64,000 nt of DNA from Mesostigma viride (lineage: Eukaryota; Streptophyta; Mesostigmatophyceae; Mesostigmatales; Mesostigmataceae). The notes below the pieces were generated by a model that was given only the letters and a program-made list of their open reading frames with translations, was not told where the DNA came from and did no database searches. Position numbers and translations under genes: made by a program. Shown in pieces: positions 10,123 to 22,800 of this stretch (its first letter is position 1; every line of letters begins with the position of its first letter). The stretch covers positions 4,295,781-4,359,780 of the forward strand of contig RPFO01000310.1 in the NCBI GenBank assembly GCA_009746045.1. Direction: 5' to 3'.

Positions 10123-12682
10123 CCCGTGCCGGACCCCCTGCCGGCCCCCCTCCGGCTGGACCGCGACTGCTTCCTGGAGGTGATGCGTGCGGTCCCGCGG
10201 GCTTCCTCTAGCTACCGGGCCGTCGGGCTGGCGCTACGAGCACTTGGAGGTCCTGGTGGGGCATGGGGGCGAGGACATTCTCTTTGACACCCTCATTGAC
10301 CTGGCGGCTGGTCGCGTTCCTCCCGCTGCGCGCGAGTGGTTAGCGGGCGCTCGCCTCCTCGCTCTGCTCAAGGGTGTCTTGCCCCCCCCCGAGGGCAAGG
10401 TGCGCCCGATCGCCTGCGGTGAGGTGCTCCGCAAGCTCGTGGGCAAAGTGATCTGCCGCCAAAAGGCGCCCGAGCTCCGTGCCTTTTTCTGCCCGCCCCT
10501 CGCAGCGGGTGAGACCTCGGTGGCGGCCCAGCTGGGGGTGACGACTCCAGGCGGGGCGGATATCCTCATCCATTCGGTGCAGGCCGTAGACCTCGAGGCC
10601 CACCCCACCCACGCTGTCGTCAAGGTCGACTGCCACAACGCGTTCAACAGTCTGTCCCGCGCCAGCATGTTTGCGGCCGTCATGGAGTCCTTCGAGGACT
10701 TGTACGCTTGGACAGCCGTGTGCTACGGCCAGCCCGGCCAACTGGTTCACATCATGGAGGACGGCACTCGCGGCGGCCTGCTGTCGCGGTCGGGCACCCA
10801 GCAAGGGGACCCCCTGGGACCCCTGTACTTTGCCGCCCCCCTCCAGGGTTGCCTCCAAGCGGTCCATGCTGCCCACCCGGCGGTCGCTATTCAGGCCTAC
10901 TTGGATGATATCTACCTTCTGGGCCCTGTGCCGGACACCACCGCGGCTCTGCTGGCACTGCAGACCGCGGTGGCCGACATCAACCTCCAGTTGACCCTGG
11001 CCAAGTGCGCGGTGTACTCGCCCCAAGGTGATTGCTCCGGCTTTCCGCCCCAGCTCTTCCAAGGCCGGGACGAGCGCCTCCATGGGTTGGATGTCCTCGG
11101 CGTTCCGGTTGGCGACCCCGCGTTTGTCATCGATGCTCTGCGGGCCGCCCTCGAGGCACGCACTGAGGTACTGCCCTTGATTGCGCGCCTTCATGATTCG
11201 CAGACCAAGGGTCTGCTTCTGTGGTTTTGCGCTCACCCTCGCGTCGTTCACTGGCTCCGGGGCGCTCTTCCGGCTCAGGTCCGGCTGGCCGCCGAGGGCC
11301 ACGACGAACGCATCCAGTCGGCCTTGGCGCAGCTGGTCCCGGGCCCCGACCTCCCGCCACATGCTATTCGCATTGCCTCCCTGCCTGCACGTGGCTGCGG
11401 TCTGACTCGTGCCGCCCGGCTGGCCCCAGCAGCATTTTTGGGCTCCGTCGCTCAGTCGTGGGCGGAAAGCTGCCGGCTCCTGCCCCTTTTGGCTACGGCA
11501 GCGCCTGACCTCCTGGACCCCAGCAGCCCTTTGCCCCTCGTCACCGCCATCCAGGAGGCCTATGCTGAGATCCAGCAGGCCTGTTCTCCCGTCCGTGCCG
11601 CTCAGGCGGTACAGCGCCACCTCCCTCGCGGCACTCCCTCGGTCGCCTCCGTTCAATCTCCCGCCGCATTCCCTGCTCGCGTCATCGATAAACACCAGAA
11701 AACCTACGCGGGTATTCTGCACACGGCTGATTGGATTGCTCTTTTCGCGGACCTCAACGCCCAGGGACGTGCGTGGCTGTTCTCGCTTTCCTTGCGGAGT
11801 GTGGGCTCGGCGTACCTTCGTGCTCTTCCCATGGCCCCCCATTCGCCTTGGCTCCCAGCCACTACTCGGTGGCGCTCCGGCACCAGCTATTTGCCCCGCA
11901 GCCTCTTGTTCCGGCCGGGCGGCCTTGTGGTAGCTGTGGGCAGCCGCTGGATCCCACGGGGACTCACTACCTTGCCTGCATGGGGGGCCAACAGAATCAG
12001 AATTGGTATTTGTATTTGCACACTGTCCTCCTGACGGTGGTGCTCGCCATGATTCGGTCGGTCTTCCCCCACGCGAACATCCGGTCCGAGGATGCGGATG
12101 GCGCTGCCTTCTATTCCCCCAACCACCGGCCTGACATCGTGGTGCTGGACTTTGAGGGGGGTGGCCGGCATCTGCTTATTGACGTTTCGGTGGCGCGGCC
12201 CTTGGCTCTTAGCCACGTGGCTGGGGCCTCCCTCACGGCAGGTTACACGGCGGACCGGGCGGAGCGGGCCAAGCTCCTGGCCTACGGCGACGTCGGGCAC
12301 CATCGTGTGGTGCCCTTTGTCCTGGAGGAGTTTGGGGCCATGGGGCCCCTGACCTCCGCCTTCTTCAAGGAGTGTTGCCGGCTCCGGGAGGACCGGCTGG
12401 ACCTGGAGGGCCAGCGGGCCCCATGGTCGGCGCGGACCTGGACGTCATATTGGCGTCAGCGCTTGTCGGTGGCGCTGACTCGGGCCATGGCTGACATCAT
12501 GCTCCGCCGTACGCGGGCTGATTTTGCGGTGCAGCAGGGCTATTAGGTTCCTCCCGTTAGGCGTTTCCATTGGTCTTATCGTAGTATAGAGCTTTGACAT
12601 GGCTCTGTATATAGGTTTATAGCTGGGCGTTTGCTTTGGTTTGAGTGATTTCACTCTGTTGTAAGTAATTATATTTTTAATG
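10123..12682 (+). mobile_element. Non-LTR retrotransposon (LINE A), 5'-truncated copy 1
   Basis: Flanked by a 9-bp direct duplication CATATATGG (10114-10122 and 12683-12691). Coding sequence starts almost at the left boundary, as expected for a copy truncated at its 5' end during target-primed reverse transcription. The 3' end is a 136-bp untranslated tail ending TAATTATATTTTTAAT. A second copy at 36376-37360 has the same 3' end, apart from a 6-7 base length difference near 12585. Any upstream ORF1 is missing. Confidence 0.85.
10157..12546 (+). pseudogene. Reverse transcriptase plus CCHC/restriction-like endonuclease polyprotein, frameshifted
   Basis: Reverse transcriptase signatures in order: GPSGWRYEHL (about 10216), KVDCHNAFNSL (catalytic block A), GTQQGDPLGPLYFA (block B) and AYLDDIYLLG (block C, the YLDD catalytic pair). 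After about 11840 the protein continues in another frame with a zinc-knuckle-like Cys-X2-Cys-X9-His-X3-Cys (CGSCGQPLDPTGTHYLAC) and then RPDIVVLDF...LLIDVSV, the spaced PD...D pattern of restriction-like endonucleases found in R2/CRE-type LINEs. Copy 2 keeps the frame across 11831-11836 because its C run has 7 bases where this copy has 6. A second likely frameshift lies near 10200, where LDRDCFLEVMRAV and GPSGWRYEHL are in different frames. This copy is inactive in cis. Confidence 0.8.
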
Positions 12683-12822
12683 CATATATGGAGACATGGG
12701 CATGGCCATGACGTACTTGGGGCGCCAACCAAGCGGCTCCGCACCGGCTGGGCTGCGGCCTGCATTAGAGCAGACGTCCTGCCGGGGGCCCGGGCGGAGC
12801 CCTGCGCGCCGCCCCCGCCCTT

Positions 12823-13113
12823 GCTATCAAGGAGACAAACAGCGCAGGCAGAAATCGGGAGAATCCGGACCATGGTAGCTCGAGCCTGCCGTTATCTTGT
12901 CCGCGTGTTCGAGTCGTTCAGGATCGATGATGTATATGAATGGGGACGGAAATGTGTTGCCTTGTGCATTGAAATTATGTCTGGCTTACTTGTAGAGCCA
13001 TTTCCACCACCCATCAAGGAATATGTGCTACATGATCTCCCAACGGAGGCATGTTATAATTTATTTTTTTTAATTTTACGTGTAGAGCGACTAGATGACC
13101 TAGACGGTGGGGC
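12823..13113 (+). repeat. Dispersed repeat D, copy 2 (interrupted)
   Basis: Opposite orientation to the copy in kinase intron 4. It contains a short open stretch (MVARACRYLVRVFESF and on) that is not intact in copy 1, so I do not call a gene. It is split by the 83-bp retroelement tail inserted at 12998-13080. Confidence 0.7.
12998..13080 (+). mobile_element. 83-bp 3'-end fragment of the RTE-like LINE, with TSD
   Basis: Flanked by TGTAGAG at 12991-12997 and 13081-13087. The uninterrupted site is seen in repeat D copy 1, which lacks this segment. It carries the motif ATGTGCTACATGATCTCCCA and an AT-rich tail that match the 3' terminus of the RTE-like copy ending at 36176. It is an extreme 5' truncation. 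Confidence 0.75.
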
Positions 13114-13564
13114 CGGAAACCGCTGTAGGGGAGGGGATATGCCTAAAGAGCACTTTTCTGGAAACCATACCTATGCATGTGCTAAAAATCCAATTATGAT
13201 TGGGAACCATAAATATGATAAAAAAAAAAATGTCCAACCACTTGGGGGGGGTACTAGCCCCCACCAGATGCCGGTTACGCGCTAAAAATAGAAAAAGACG
13301 CTACTTTTGGCATATTTTCCCTAGGACAATGGGCAAACATATTTGGACCAAATCATATATTTCCATATAGTTCCCCCACTTTTGAGAAAGTCTGCCTAAT
13401 TTTGAGCACAAAATAATGATGTTTAGACACATTGATGGATTTTCTCGCAAAAAGGGTACTTTTTTTCACCAAAAAAAATAAAACAAATCATAAACACATA
13501 GAATCATGCCATATCTTATATTTTCAAATACTAGAGAGGGGGGGACATGCAGCCTCAAATTTTC

Positions 13565-14350
13565 AGGTCATTCTGACAAGCGCAGCCCTATTTGATGGAT
13601 ATTCCCAGATTGCCACCTGTGATGACGCTGACGGAGGTTTTAGCTAGTATTTAACCACACTAACACCCCTTTATACATCTAAGCCACGTGAAAACTGGCC
13701 AAACCACACACTACCATCCTCTGCACATATGGTACCTCCTATGTTCCAGGTTTGACGACGTTCCGACAAGAACTGCCCAAGTTACAACCATTCCAAGACG
13801 GCCACCCATGTAGACACTACAAGGAAATTATAGTAACCATTCAGCCACACTAGCACCTCCTTCTTCATCAAAGACATCTGCAAACTGACCAAAGCACACA
13901 TAATTAACTCTTGCACGCTGACGGCAACGCATGCTCAACGTGGGGGTCATTGTGACAAGAACTACTCAAGTTGATGGGTTTCCTATATGACCACCTGACA
14001 AGGCGCTAAGGACCACTCAGTAAGTTAGTAACCCCACAGTGCCACTTCATATGCCATCCAACATGCACCAAAACCATGCTGAGTATGTTTACAATGTACA
14101 AAGGGGTGGCCACGCACCTCATATGTCTTCATCATCCCTCCAGCATGGCCAGCCTTGTAAATATGTTCATAGCCTTGACGATGGTAGCCCTAATACGCCT
14201 AAGCAGCATTTCCTATGTTTCTCCCAGGTTAGAGTGTAAGGTTGATGCCAACCAAGCTAATCAACTCAACAACACCTCCTAAACTGTATCCCCGGCATGG
14301 ATGACAAACTGGGACTATGGAGGGCGAGGAACCAAGCAGGAACATGGTAT
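13565..14350. repeat. Degenerate tandem repeat, period about 190 bp, 3-4 units
   Basis: Landmarks recur at about 190-bp spacing: GACAAG followed by an AACTGCC- or AACTACT-like block near 13574, 13768 and 13959, and CCACACTA.CACC-type blocks near 13653 and 13844. The units are strongly diverged and contain no coding frame. Confidence 0.6.
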
Positions 14351-16815
14351 ATATAGCTTGCATGCAGTCATGCATGTCAACCATGGTTGGCTCAGCACAT
14401 TGTAGTCTTGTCACATCATCATAACAAAGGAAAGCTCAAACAACCATTGGTGCCAGCTATCTACATGCAGTCACACAAATGCAATATCTCCAACATCATC
14501 ATCACTAAAACACTTCCATCCCTGCACGATAAAATGCAAAGAAACCACTGGCGGCCCTTCAGCGCATGAGCGCTGTGATGCCGCTGTGGCCTGCGAAGAG
14601 AGGGTGCGTCACTCTTAAACAACAAGAAGCGTCCATACGCACAACATCCTTGCCGGAACGCGTTTTATGAAATGCCTTATACCTTCCCAAAGAACTATAG
14701 GCTGCGACTGAAGCGGCCCTGACCACGGCATCAACGAAAACAATCTAAAGCTGCCAGGTATTCGACAACACAACGGCAAGCGACGGCGAGCTAGCTGGCG
14801 GAAACTGCCCAAAAAGAACGCAAAAAACCTCGAACGATGAGCTCATAGAAGAAAGCACTGATAGCAGATAACATTCGCGACAAATCTGTACCTCGCCCTC
14901 GTAAATCCCTCACCCAGGCGCGCAACAACAGCCGTTCTTCCGTGGACAGGTCAGACACGCACTGCGCAGGTCTGAACAATTACTTACCGATAATGGCCGA
15001 AAATCTGGCAAAAAGCACCAGATCGGTTTAGAATTCGATGCAACCGATATTCCCGCCTGCTTCACGGTCAGAACAACCCTTAAAACCGCGATTTTACAGC
15101 CGCTATCATGAATTCTATTTCATTCCGCGCGACCAAAAAATTCAGATTACCCCCCATGCCGATGGCATAAAAAAACAACAGCGATATTGTCAACCAGCTG
15201 ATTTCCGCCACAAACTAACATCATAAACGCATCGTCTTTTAGATTCGAGTAAAAATTTTGCATTTCGCCTGCCCTGGTGTGGTAGTTTCGCCTGAACGCA
15301 GTCGCCATGGCCACTTCCGCAAGGGGTGCGCGCACCGTGCACGTGAAATTTATGACCTTCGGTTCCGGCGCGAATTTTTTGGCGCCAAAAAATTCGGGCA
15401 TGTCCCGTCCCCTGCTTGATCAGGGCGTGTGTTTCGAGCCTAACTGGCCAGGAGTGTCTAGTGGTGAGCACCATCGCTGCGATCGCTCTCCCACCATTTA
15501 CGAGGAAATACCCGCAAATGGGAAACCACTGAAAAGGTCTAGCTAGTCAGTCATTACGTTAGCCATGCCATGATTCCAAACGTCCAAGAACTGCACACGG
15601 TGCAAAGGGAAAAATCCGGAGGACAGCACTTTCAAATGTGCGGAGGGAACCAAAAGCCCGCGTATGCCAGATAACATCGTGTTGCTGCAGCGACACGACG
15701 ATGTGGACAACAAATTCAGTGCCAAGCTCGGAACAACCGCAAAGGAGATCTGGCATCACAGGGTTCAGATGTGCGGAGATACTACGCGATCCAGCCGGTC
15801 CACGACCTGTTTGTAGAGCTTGTGCCAAGGGGCAGCACCGAACAGATGTGGGATTTCATATACATGTCTGTGCAAAAGTGCAATCAATTCATCAATTTAG
15901 TCTCGCCCCTTCAACAAGCATACTAGAGTAGATCTGCTGAGCCACGAAATAGCCTAAGCTATAACCTAACTAAGTTACACTTTTTAGCGGACCAGTGATT
16001 AGGCGACAGCTCTGTCTCGCCAGGGCTCCAGGAAACCTAGAGATGGTAGGCTGTATGCCTACCAGGAGTAACTGTGAAAGTCCCTACTGTGTTCTAACCC
16101 CTTCACCACCTCAGTCGACTGGCACCACCTTGCATGGCCACCCAGAAGGGGCCTTGAGTGGAGTGGAGTGCGCTGTGTACAGGTGGCATGTCCAGCTGGC
16201 CTGCAAGAACCTAATGTCTGCATTATATTTGCCAGCGCTGAGATACATGAGGTCCTGCTTAGATTGCCAACTGACTCACTGTTAGCCGTCAGGCCCTTCC
16301 GCTGCGTCTACGTGGCCGTGGCCCACCCAGTAGTAGGGCCATGCAGCATACTAATCTGGTTAGTGCTTTGGGCCAGCAAATGCCATTACATAGGCAGTTA
16401 CCTCGGAAGCCAAAAGGCATCCCATCCTACAAGTTTTCCAAATGGGCATGCCCATGTGGCACAATGACCCCTCCAGGGTTTATGGCGATGCACACCACAG
16501 ACATATGCTGTAGTTAGCACGTGCTGCCGCTTGTACAAATGCAGACACGGACATCCTGATCCTATGGCCCAAGGCCTGGAACTCCACGTCTGCGCCGAGT
16601 GTCTTATTGATAAGCGCACTGAGGACTGTGAGAGCGAGGACCGCGGAATACAGCCAACCGCAAAGGCTTGCCTGCAGAGCGCAGCGGTAGAGTGGAAGGC
16701 CCCTCTCTTAGAGTGAAAGCCCCTCAGAGTGAAAGCCCCTCAGCGGAAGCTCAATAGAGTGTAAGCCCATGAAAAAATCAGCCTCTCAGGGGAAGCCTTA
16801 ATCAATGGACGCCCC
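14351..16815. other. Non-coding stretch between repeats and the isoamylase 3' end
   Basis: No gene of a recognisable family. A long palindrome lies at 15371-15396 (listed separately). Near 16690-16745 the motif AGTGAAAGCCCCTC is repeated about three times, just past the isoamylase stop codon. The isoamylase 3' untranslated region and cleavage site must lie at the right end, but I could not identify the signal. Confidence 0.45.
15371..15396. promoter_or_regulatory. 26-bp perfect palindrome with E2F-like core
   Basis: Perfectly self-complementary, with centre TTTTTTGGCGCCAAAAAA. The inner TTTGGCGCCAAA is the palindromic form of the E2F/DP consensus (TTTSGCGC). No gene start is visible next to it, so a regulatory role is only a possibility; it could equally be a hairpin from a mobile element. 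Confidence 0.35.
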
Positions 16816-19738
16816 TCAGACGGCGACGGCCTTGAGGATGATGGACGAGTAGGGAAGCATCGGGTACTGGCGGGCCTCCAGCATGCCCTGGTACTGCGCG
16901 TAGGCAATGCGCCGCTCCTGCTCGGGCAGATCATCGGTGATGAAGTCGTAGGGGGCGGTCTTGCCCGTGTCCACGACAGGGACCCAGCGGCGTCCACGCG
17001 GGTCGGGGATGGTGAGCACTTGCGACAGGTGGCTCGCGTTGAACGCGATGTACAGGTCCTCGCCGCCCATCTCCCATGCACGCTGCCGCATACACCGGGT
17101 CAAGGGGCACAACAGTGAGATATGAGTGCGTGTGACTGCCCACACAGGCTCCATGGGCCAAACCAGTGGGTGTCGTACTAGGGCCGATTCGCCGATACGC
17201 TGCTACAGAGAACGAGGGAGACGTACCAAGTCCAAGCCTCGGTTCGCCAACCGTATTCGCAAGCCACTGGCTGCCCCGCTGAAACGCCGACATGGAACCA
17301 ACTCCTCGGGCCCACACCAGCAGGCCGCCACCTACCAGCTGAGATGACACAGCCCAAACGCTCAAATGCCATCTCACCTACTAGACAAAATGCAAGCACC
17401 TACCAGCTCAAACGCCAGCACACGGCCTGCGTCGGACCAGTCGGGCGCCTCGCCCGCCACCTGTCCGTGCCAGAAGAGGCGGTCGCCCTGCAGGAAGGAG
17501 CGCATGCGCAGCACCGGGTTGTCCCTGCCAGACCCAGCCGACACAAATACGACATACGGAATACAAGGTATGAGGTATGATCAGGACAACGGCAACCGCT
17601 GCAACGAGCATACGCTCAAGCAAACGATCTATGTGTGGGCAGCGCAACTGGAGTGATGGCCAGTTCTTGCCATCACCTTGCCACAGCCCACATGTGTCAC
17701 TGCCAGCTGGCGCCACTACCGCTGCTTGGCAGACACAAGAACACGGCACAACGTCAGGACGAGAGGCTCGCTGGCTGCACCTACGAGCAAAGGAAATGCT
17801 TTCCACTGGCATCTGGGGCACGCTAGATGGCATGAAACCAGGCACAACTCTACGTGCGGAAGGGGTCATCTGCTTGCAGGTACGATACTATAGGTATAAT
17901 ACGATAGCATGGGGCCCGGCCCCTTCTCAGGGCTATATGCCCCTTCTCAGGGCTATGTGCTACATATACTCCCAACGGAGTTATGCTTCTAATTAATTCA
18001 TTAATTAATGGGGCCCGGCCGGGAGGGCTGCTCGATACGCAACGACACTGCATGAACGCTAGAATAAACGTGCATCCGTGAAGCGTGTGCTCACACGTAG
18101 AAGCGGATCCTGGGAAAAGGGGTATGTAGCATCGGGGGAATGCGAGTTGCCATGGCCGAAAGCAAATGAGTGCGCTCACTTGCGGAAGCGGATCATAGAC
18201 TTTGTGAAGCGGAAGAAGTTCTGCGCATCCGGCGTTTCCAGTTTGTCCCAGCGGAACCAGTTGAGCTGGGGAGAGGGTAGATGGGGGGTGGGGTGGGGGG
18301 GCAGGGGGGTGGGGGGGCACCAGGAGAGGGGGGGAGGAGGGGCAAGGGAAAGCGGATGTCATGAATGGGGAAAGAGGATGCCCTAACGGGGGTGGGGGTG
18401 GGGGAATGTCATGAGTACCATAGGGGTGTGGGATTGGGGGAGAGCTGCCATGGGCACCCTGCGTGGGTGGTCATGTTGGTGGCATAAGGGATTTGGGGAG
18501 GATTTGGTCTATGTGGCGGACATGATTCAGGCAACGAACGGGTCAAACGTGGACGCAGGGGGCAGCAAGGGGTGTGGAGACAGCAACATCAACGCTGCGA
18601 CGGCGCAGCCTCATCACCACACTGCAGAGCGCCAGGGGCAGGGAAGATAGGGGGATCGTGTGGCCACACATGCGACAGCATTATTTGCGTACATCAATAC
18701 ACATGTGTCAGAAAACTAATCGTGCAAATATCGATATCGACCGCCAAAGCGCGGGCGCCTAGCTCGCTGTCGTGGCAGGAGAAGGTGTGCGTGGGTTCAT
18801 TACAGCCGCGTGTACAGTATACCTCGCTGTCGTGGCAGTAGGTGTTGTTGTTGCCCAGCTTGGTGTGCAGGTACTCGTCGCCCATGAGGATCATGGGGAC
18901 ACCCTGCAGGGGGTCGACAGGCGGGCAGGCAGGCAGGCAGGTAAAAGAAAGGCTGAGCGGTAAGTGGGTGGGTGGGGGGCGCAGGCATGAACATAAAGTA
19001 ATGCCACAACCAGCACAGGCACGTGACACTGCGATGATCAACGCAGCACAGGACATATCTCGGCACTAAGTCTGCCTCTGCACTATCTGACTACCAACTC
19101 GTTCAGGTGGATGGAAAGGGGATGGCCACATGCTGCAATGCCACGGCGCACCAGTCACCTACAAGCATGTGAGTGTGGCTGAGGAGGTCACGCGTGCGCT
19201 GATCGCGGACATGACAGCTGGCACTGGTCACCGCGTGAAGCCTTGACACGCTCCACGCTTTGATGTGTGACGCTGCCGTGTCTACAAGGAATAGCCACCA
19301 ACGGATTGCGCTAGCAGGAGGAAATGCTAGCATTAGGAAATGCTGATGGACAGTTGGCAAACAGCGCCCAAGTGCCACACTCGGCCACGTGGGCATATGG
19401 GCATAACCTGTCAAGCCACTGATCCACGTTGGTATTATGCGACTGGCCTACAAGATCATGCTGCTGGTTTTCTCCGACGGTAGGAATGCGAAGATAGCCC
19501 CTCAGCCACTCAGCTTGGTGAGTAAACACATGGACGGCAAGTTGTTTGGCACAGACAGCAACCAACCCTGTATGCCAGCTGGTAGCCATCCATGCTTTGT
19601 CACCCAACGGTCCGGTGCAATGCTCTGCTGCAAACGCATGCGTGGGTGTGAAAACGGTCAAATGCTAGTATCAAATATAATCATTGCTTTCAAAAGTAGT
19701 ACTAAATCATTGCTTCAATAGTAGCAGTAGTAGCAGTG

Positions 19739-19808
<70 letters not shown>

Positions 19809-19811
19809 CAC

Positions 19812-19875
<64 letters not shown>

Positions 19876-22800
19876 AGTACCAAACACCCACCTGGGACAC
19901 GAGCAGGGATACCATGAAGTTGCGCACTTGGCGCATGCGCAGGCGGTGCGTGGCCGCGGTCACAAAACCACCCTCCTGCTCACGCCACATTGACATTGCC
20001 GGGGTGTTGCCGGGATAGTGAACGCCGCATGAGGGGTTGGGGAGCAGGGTGCGTTTGCACTCGTCAGGAATGAGGGCATGCGTCCATGTTGTGTGGCGCA
20101 GAGGAAGGGGGAAGCATGTTTGGGAGGGGAAGGGTTTGGGGGCGGATTGTGTGCGTAGAGGGTGGGGAACAGGGGAAGGGACAAGAAATGGATATTCATG
20201 AAACTGATACCACACATCCCTGCCACCCACCCCGCCAAAAGTCCCTGTTAACTTCTTCTCGTCATGGTCCCTTCTAGTTACAAGCCCCCCTTCATCATCC
20301 GGGTCATCATACCCACAAGCTGCCCCCACTCTTATGCCCCCCCCCCCCCCCAAAAAAAAAAATGAGCAGTTCTGCATGCTGTCGCGGTCAGTGTCCCCAT
20401 CCCTGTGCCCACACTTGGGTTCTGCCCCAGCTAGTAAACGTGGCCCTTACACCGTGCCCACAACTGTCCCCCGTTCCAAGTCACCCTTCCTCCATGCCTG
20501 CTTGTTGTCCTCCCCGAATCATCCCCCCAACACAATTACCCTTTCACCCCCCCCCCCTCATCATCCCCGTCATCATCCCCCCTCATCACCCCCCTTCACC
20601 ATCTCTCTTCACCACCACCCCTCATCATCCCCCTCATCATCCCCCTCATCATCCCCCTCATCATCCCCGTCATCATCCCCCTCATCATCCCCCTAATCAT
20701 CCCCCTCATCATCCCCCTCATCATCCCCGTCATCACCCCCTAATCATCCCCCTCATCATCCCCCTCATCATCCCCCTCATCATCCCCGTCATCATCCCCC
20801 CTCATCATCCCCCCTCATCATGCCCCCTCGTCATCCACCTTCATAATGCCCCCTTCACCATGCCCCCTAATTATTCCCCCCCATCATGCCCACCTCGCCA
20901 CAGTTCCACGTCAGGTTGTGGTTCTCCCCGTCATTGTTGTTCTCCCCGTTTGCCATGTTGCGCTTCTCATTGTACGACACCGCGTCCATCAGCGTGAAGC
21001 CGTCGTGGCACGTGACGAAGTTGATGCTGTCGTACGGGTTGCGCCCGTCGTGCTGGAGACATGCGGCACAGGGCCGTTGGTAAGTTGGTGGGTGGGTGGG
21101 TGGGTGGGTGGGTGTGCGTGCATGCGGGGGGTAGGTGGGTGGGTGGGTGGGTGGGTGGGCGGGCGGGCGGGCAGGCGGGCGGGCGGGCGGGCGGGCGGGC
21201 GGGCAGGCGGGCGGGCGGGCGGGCGGGCGGGCGGGCGGCGGGCGGGCGGGCGGGCGGCGGGCGGGCGGCGGGCGGGCGGGCGGGCGGGCGGCGGGCGGGC
21301 GGCGGCGGGCGGGCGGGCGGGCGGGCGGCGGGCGGGCGGGCGGGCGGGCGGCGGGCGGGCGGGCGGGCGGGCGGGCGGCGGCGGCGGGCGGCGGGCGGGC
21401 AGGCGGGCGGACCGGCGGGCGGGCGGGCGGGCGGGCGGGCGGGCGGGCGGGCGGGCGGGCGGGCGGGCGGGCGGGCGGGTGGGTGGGTGGGTGGGTGGGT
21501 GGGTGGGTGGGTGGGTGGGTGGGATGCACAGCGAAGGAAAAATGCAGGGTAGGCACAAGAGGGAAGCGGGGACATGTCACGCGATGGATGCAGGCAGCAA
21601 GGGTGAGGACGCTGTGTCGCCACGAGCAGGCAGATGCGGAATGCTGCTAGCGACGAGGCATCTGGCTGGACCTCACTGACATGACATACAATAACCCAAA
21701 CACAGGCGATGGGCCTGCGCAGTGACGTCGGCAGCAACTGCCAGCATCCGCCTACGGGGCACGCATCAAATCACCAAAGCATAAACGGCCATACCCAATA
21801 CCCTCGTGGCTAGCTATACCCCACGAGGGCTTGGGGCCAAGGGGCTGAAGCCCATACCGCAGGCACACGCACCTGGTAGATGTCGGGCGACGCGCAGATG
21901 CGGTTGGCCATGTTGCCGATGGTGCCGTCGGTGCCCTTGATGAAGTTGCGCACGTCGTCGCGGTACTGCGGGGTAGAAGTGTATGTGGGGGGGATAGGGG
22001 CGGGGGGGGGGGGTGTTGAGTAGAAGGGAGGGCAATGTGAGAAAGGTTTCGTACTAGAAAAGCAGAAAAGTATATCACAGCCCCAAGCAACACGGACATG
22101 GGATAGCACGCAGTGATCGCTGATGCATGGCACTGTGGACACCCCTGTCTCCGCGCGCGACGAGCTGGTGCCACAATACTGGCGGAATCTGACTTCTTCT
22201 TGCACCGATCCATCCCATCCCGGATCTCTGGCATGGGACACAAACATCAAAGAAATCCCCTTTGCCGTTCCTGCACTCCCATAACACCCATCGTGGCAAC
22301 ACCTGATCAAGCACTTCAGGAGCGCCACGCCTGACAACCACAGCACGCAACTTGCCAGCTGGCAACGGCACCGCACAAAGCGTGCCTCCTCCGGCGCCAC
22401 TCACCCGCCCGTTCCACTCCTGCCACCGGTTCTGGTAGTTGGGGAAGTTGCCCACCAGATACAGGCCGCCGGCATCCCAGGCCTCCGCGATCAGCTGTTC
22501 AGGGGGGGGGCGGGGGCAGAATAACAAGAGTGCAGGAGGGACAGGGTCCAGAATACACGGCCGAGGATCAGGGATGGTGTGAGAAAAAAAGCCGGAAAGG
22601 ACCAGCAGCCACAGAACATGCAACCAAGTCAGACAAAAACACACGTTCATGGAGGTAGGGGAGGGCGAGGGGCAGAGAGTTGTCTAGGCTGCAGCTGATC
22701 CCTTGCAATCAGCAGCCGTTTTGTGGCTTGCCCAGACAGCGATCCGCAACAGGGACAGGCATGAGAGTCGTGTTATGAGTGGTCATCTTCCCAACCACGA

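Noticed and set aside
10340-11842. 500-codon minus-strand frame across the LINE
   Set aside because: Shadow of the GC-rich reverse transcriptase frame; no recognisable domain.
20846-21737. Gly/Arg/Ala and Pro/Ala frames
   Set aside because: They lie over the GGGC/GGGT array in isoamylase intron 11.
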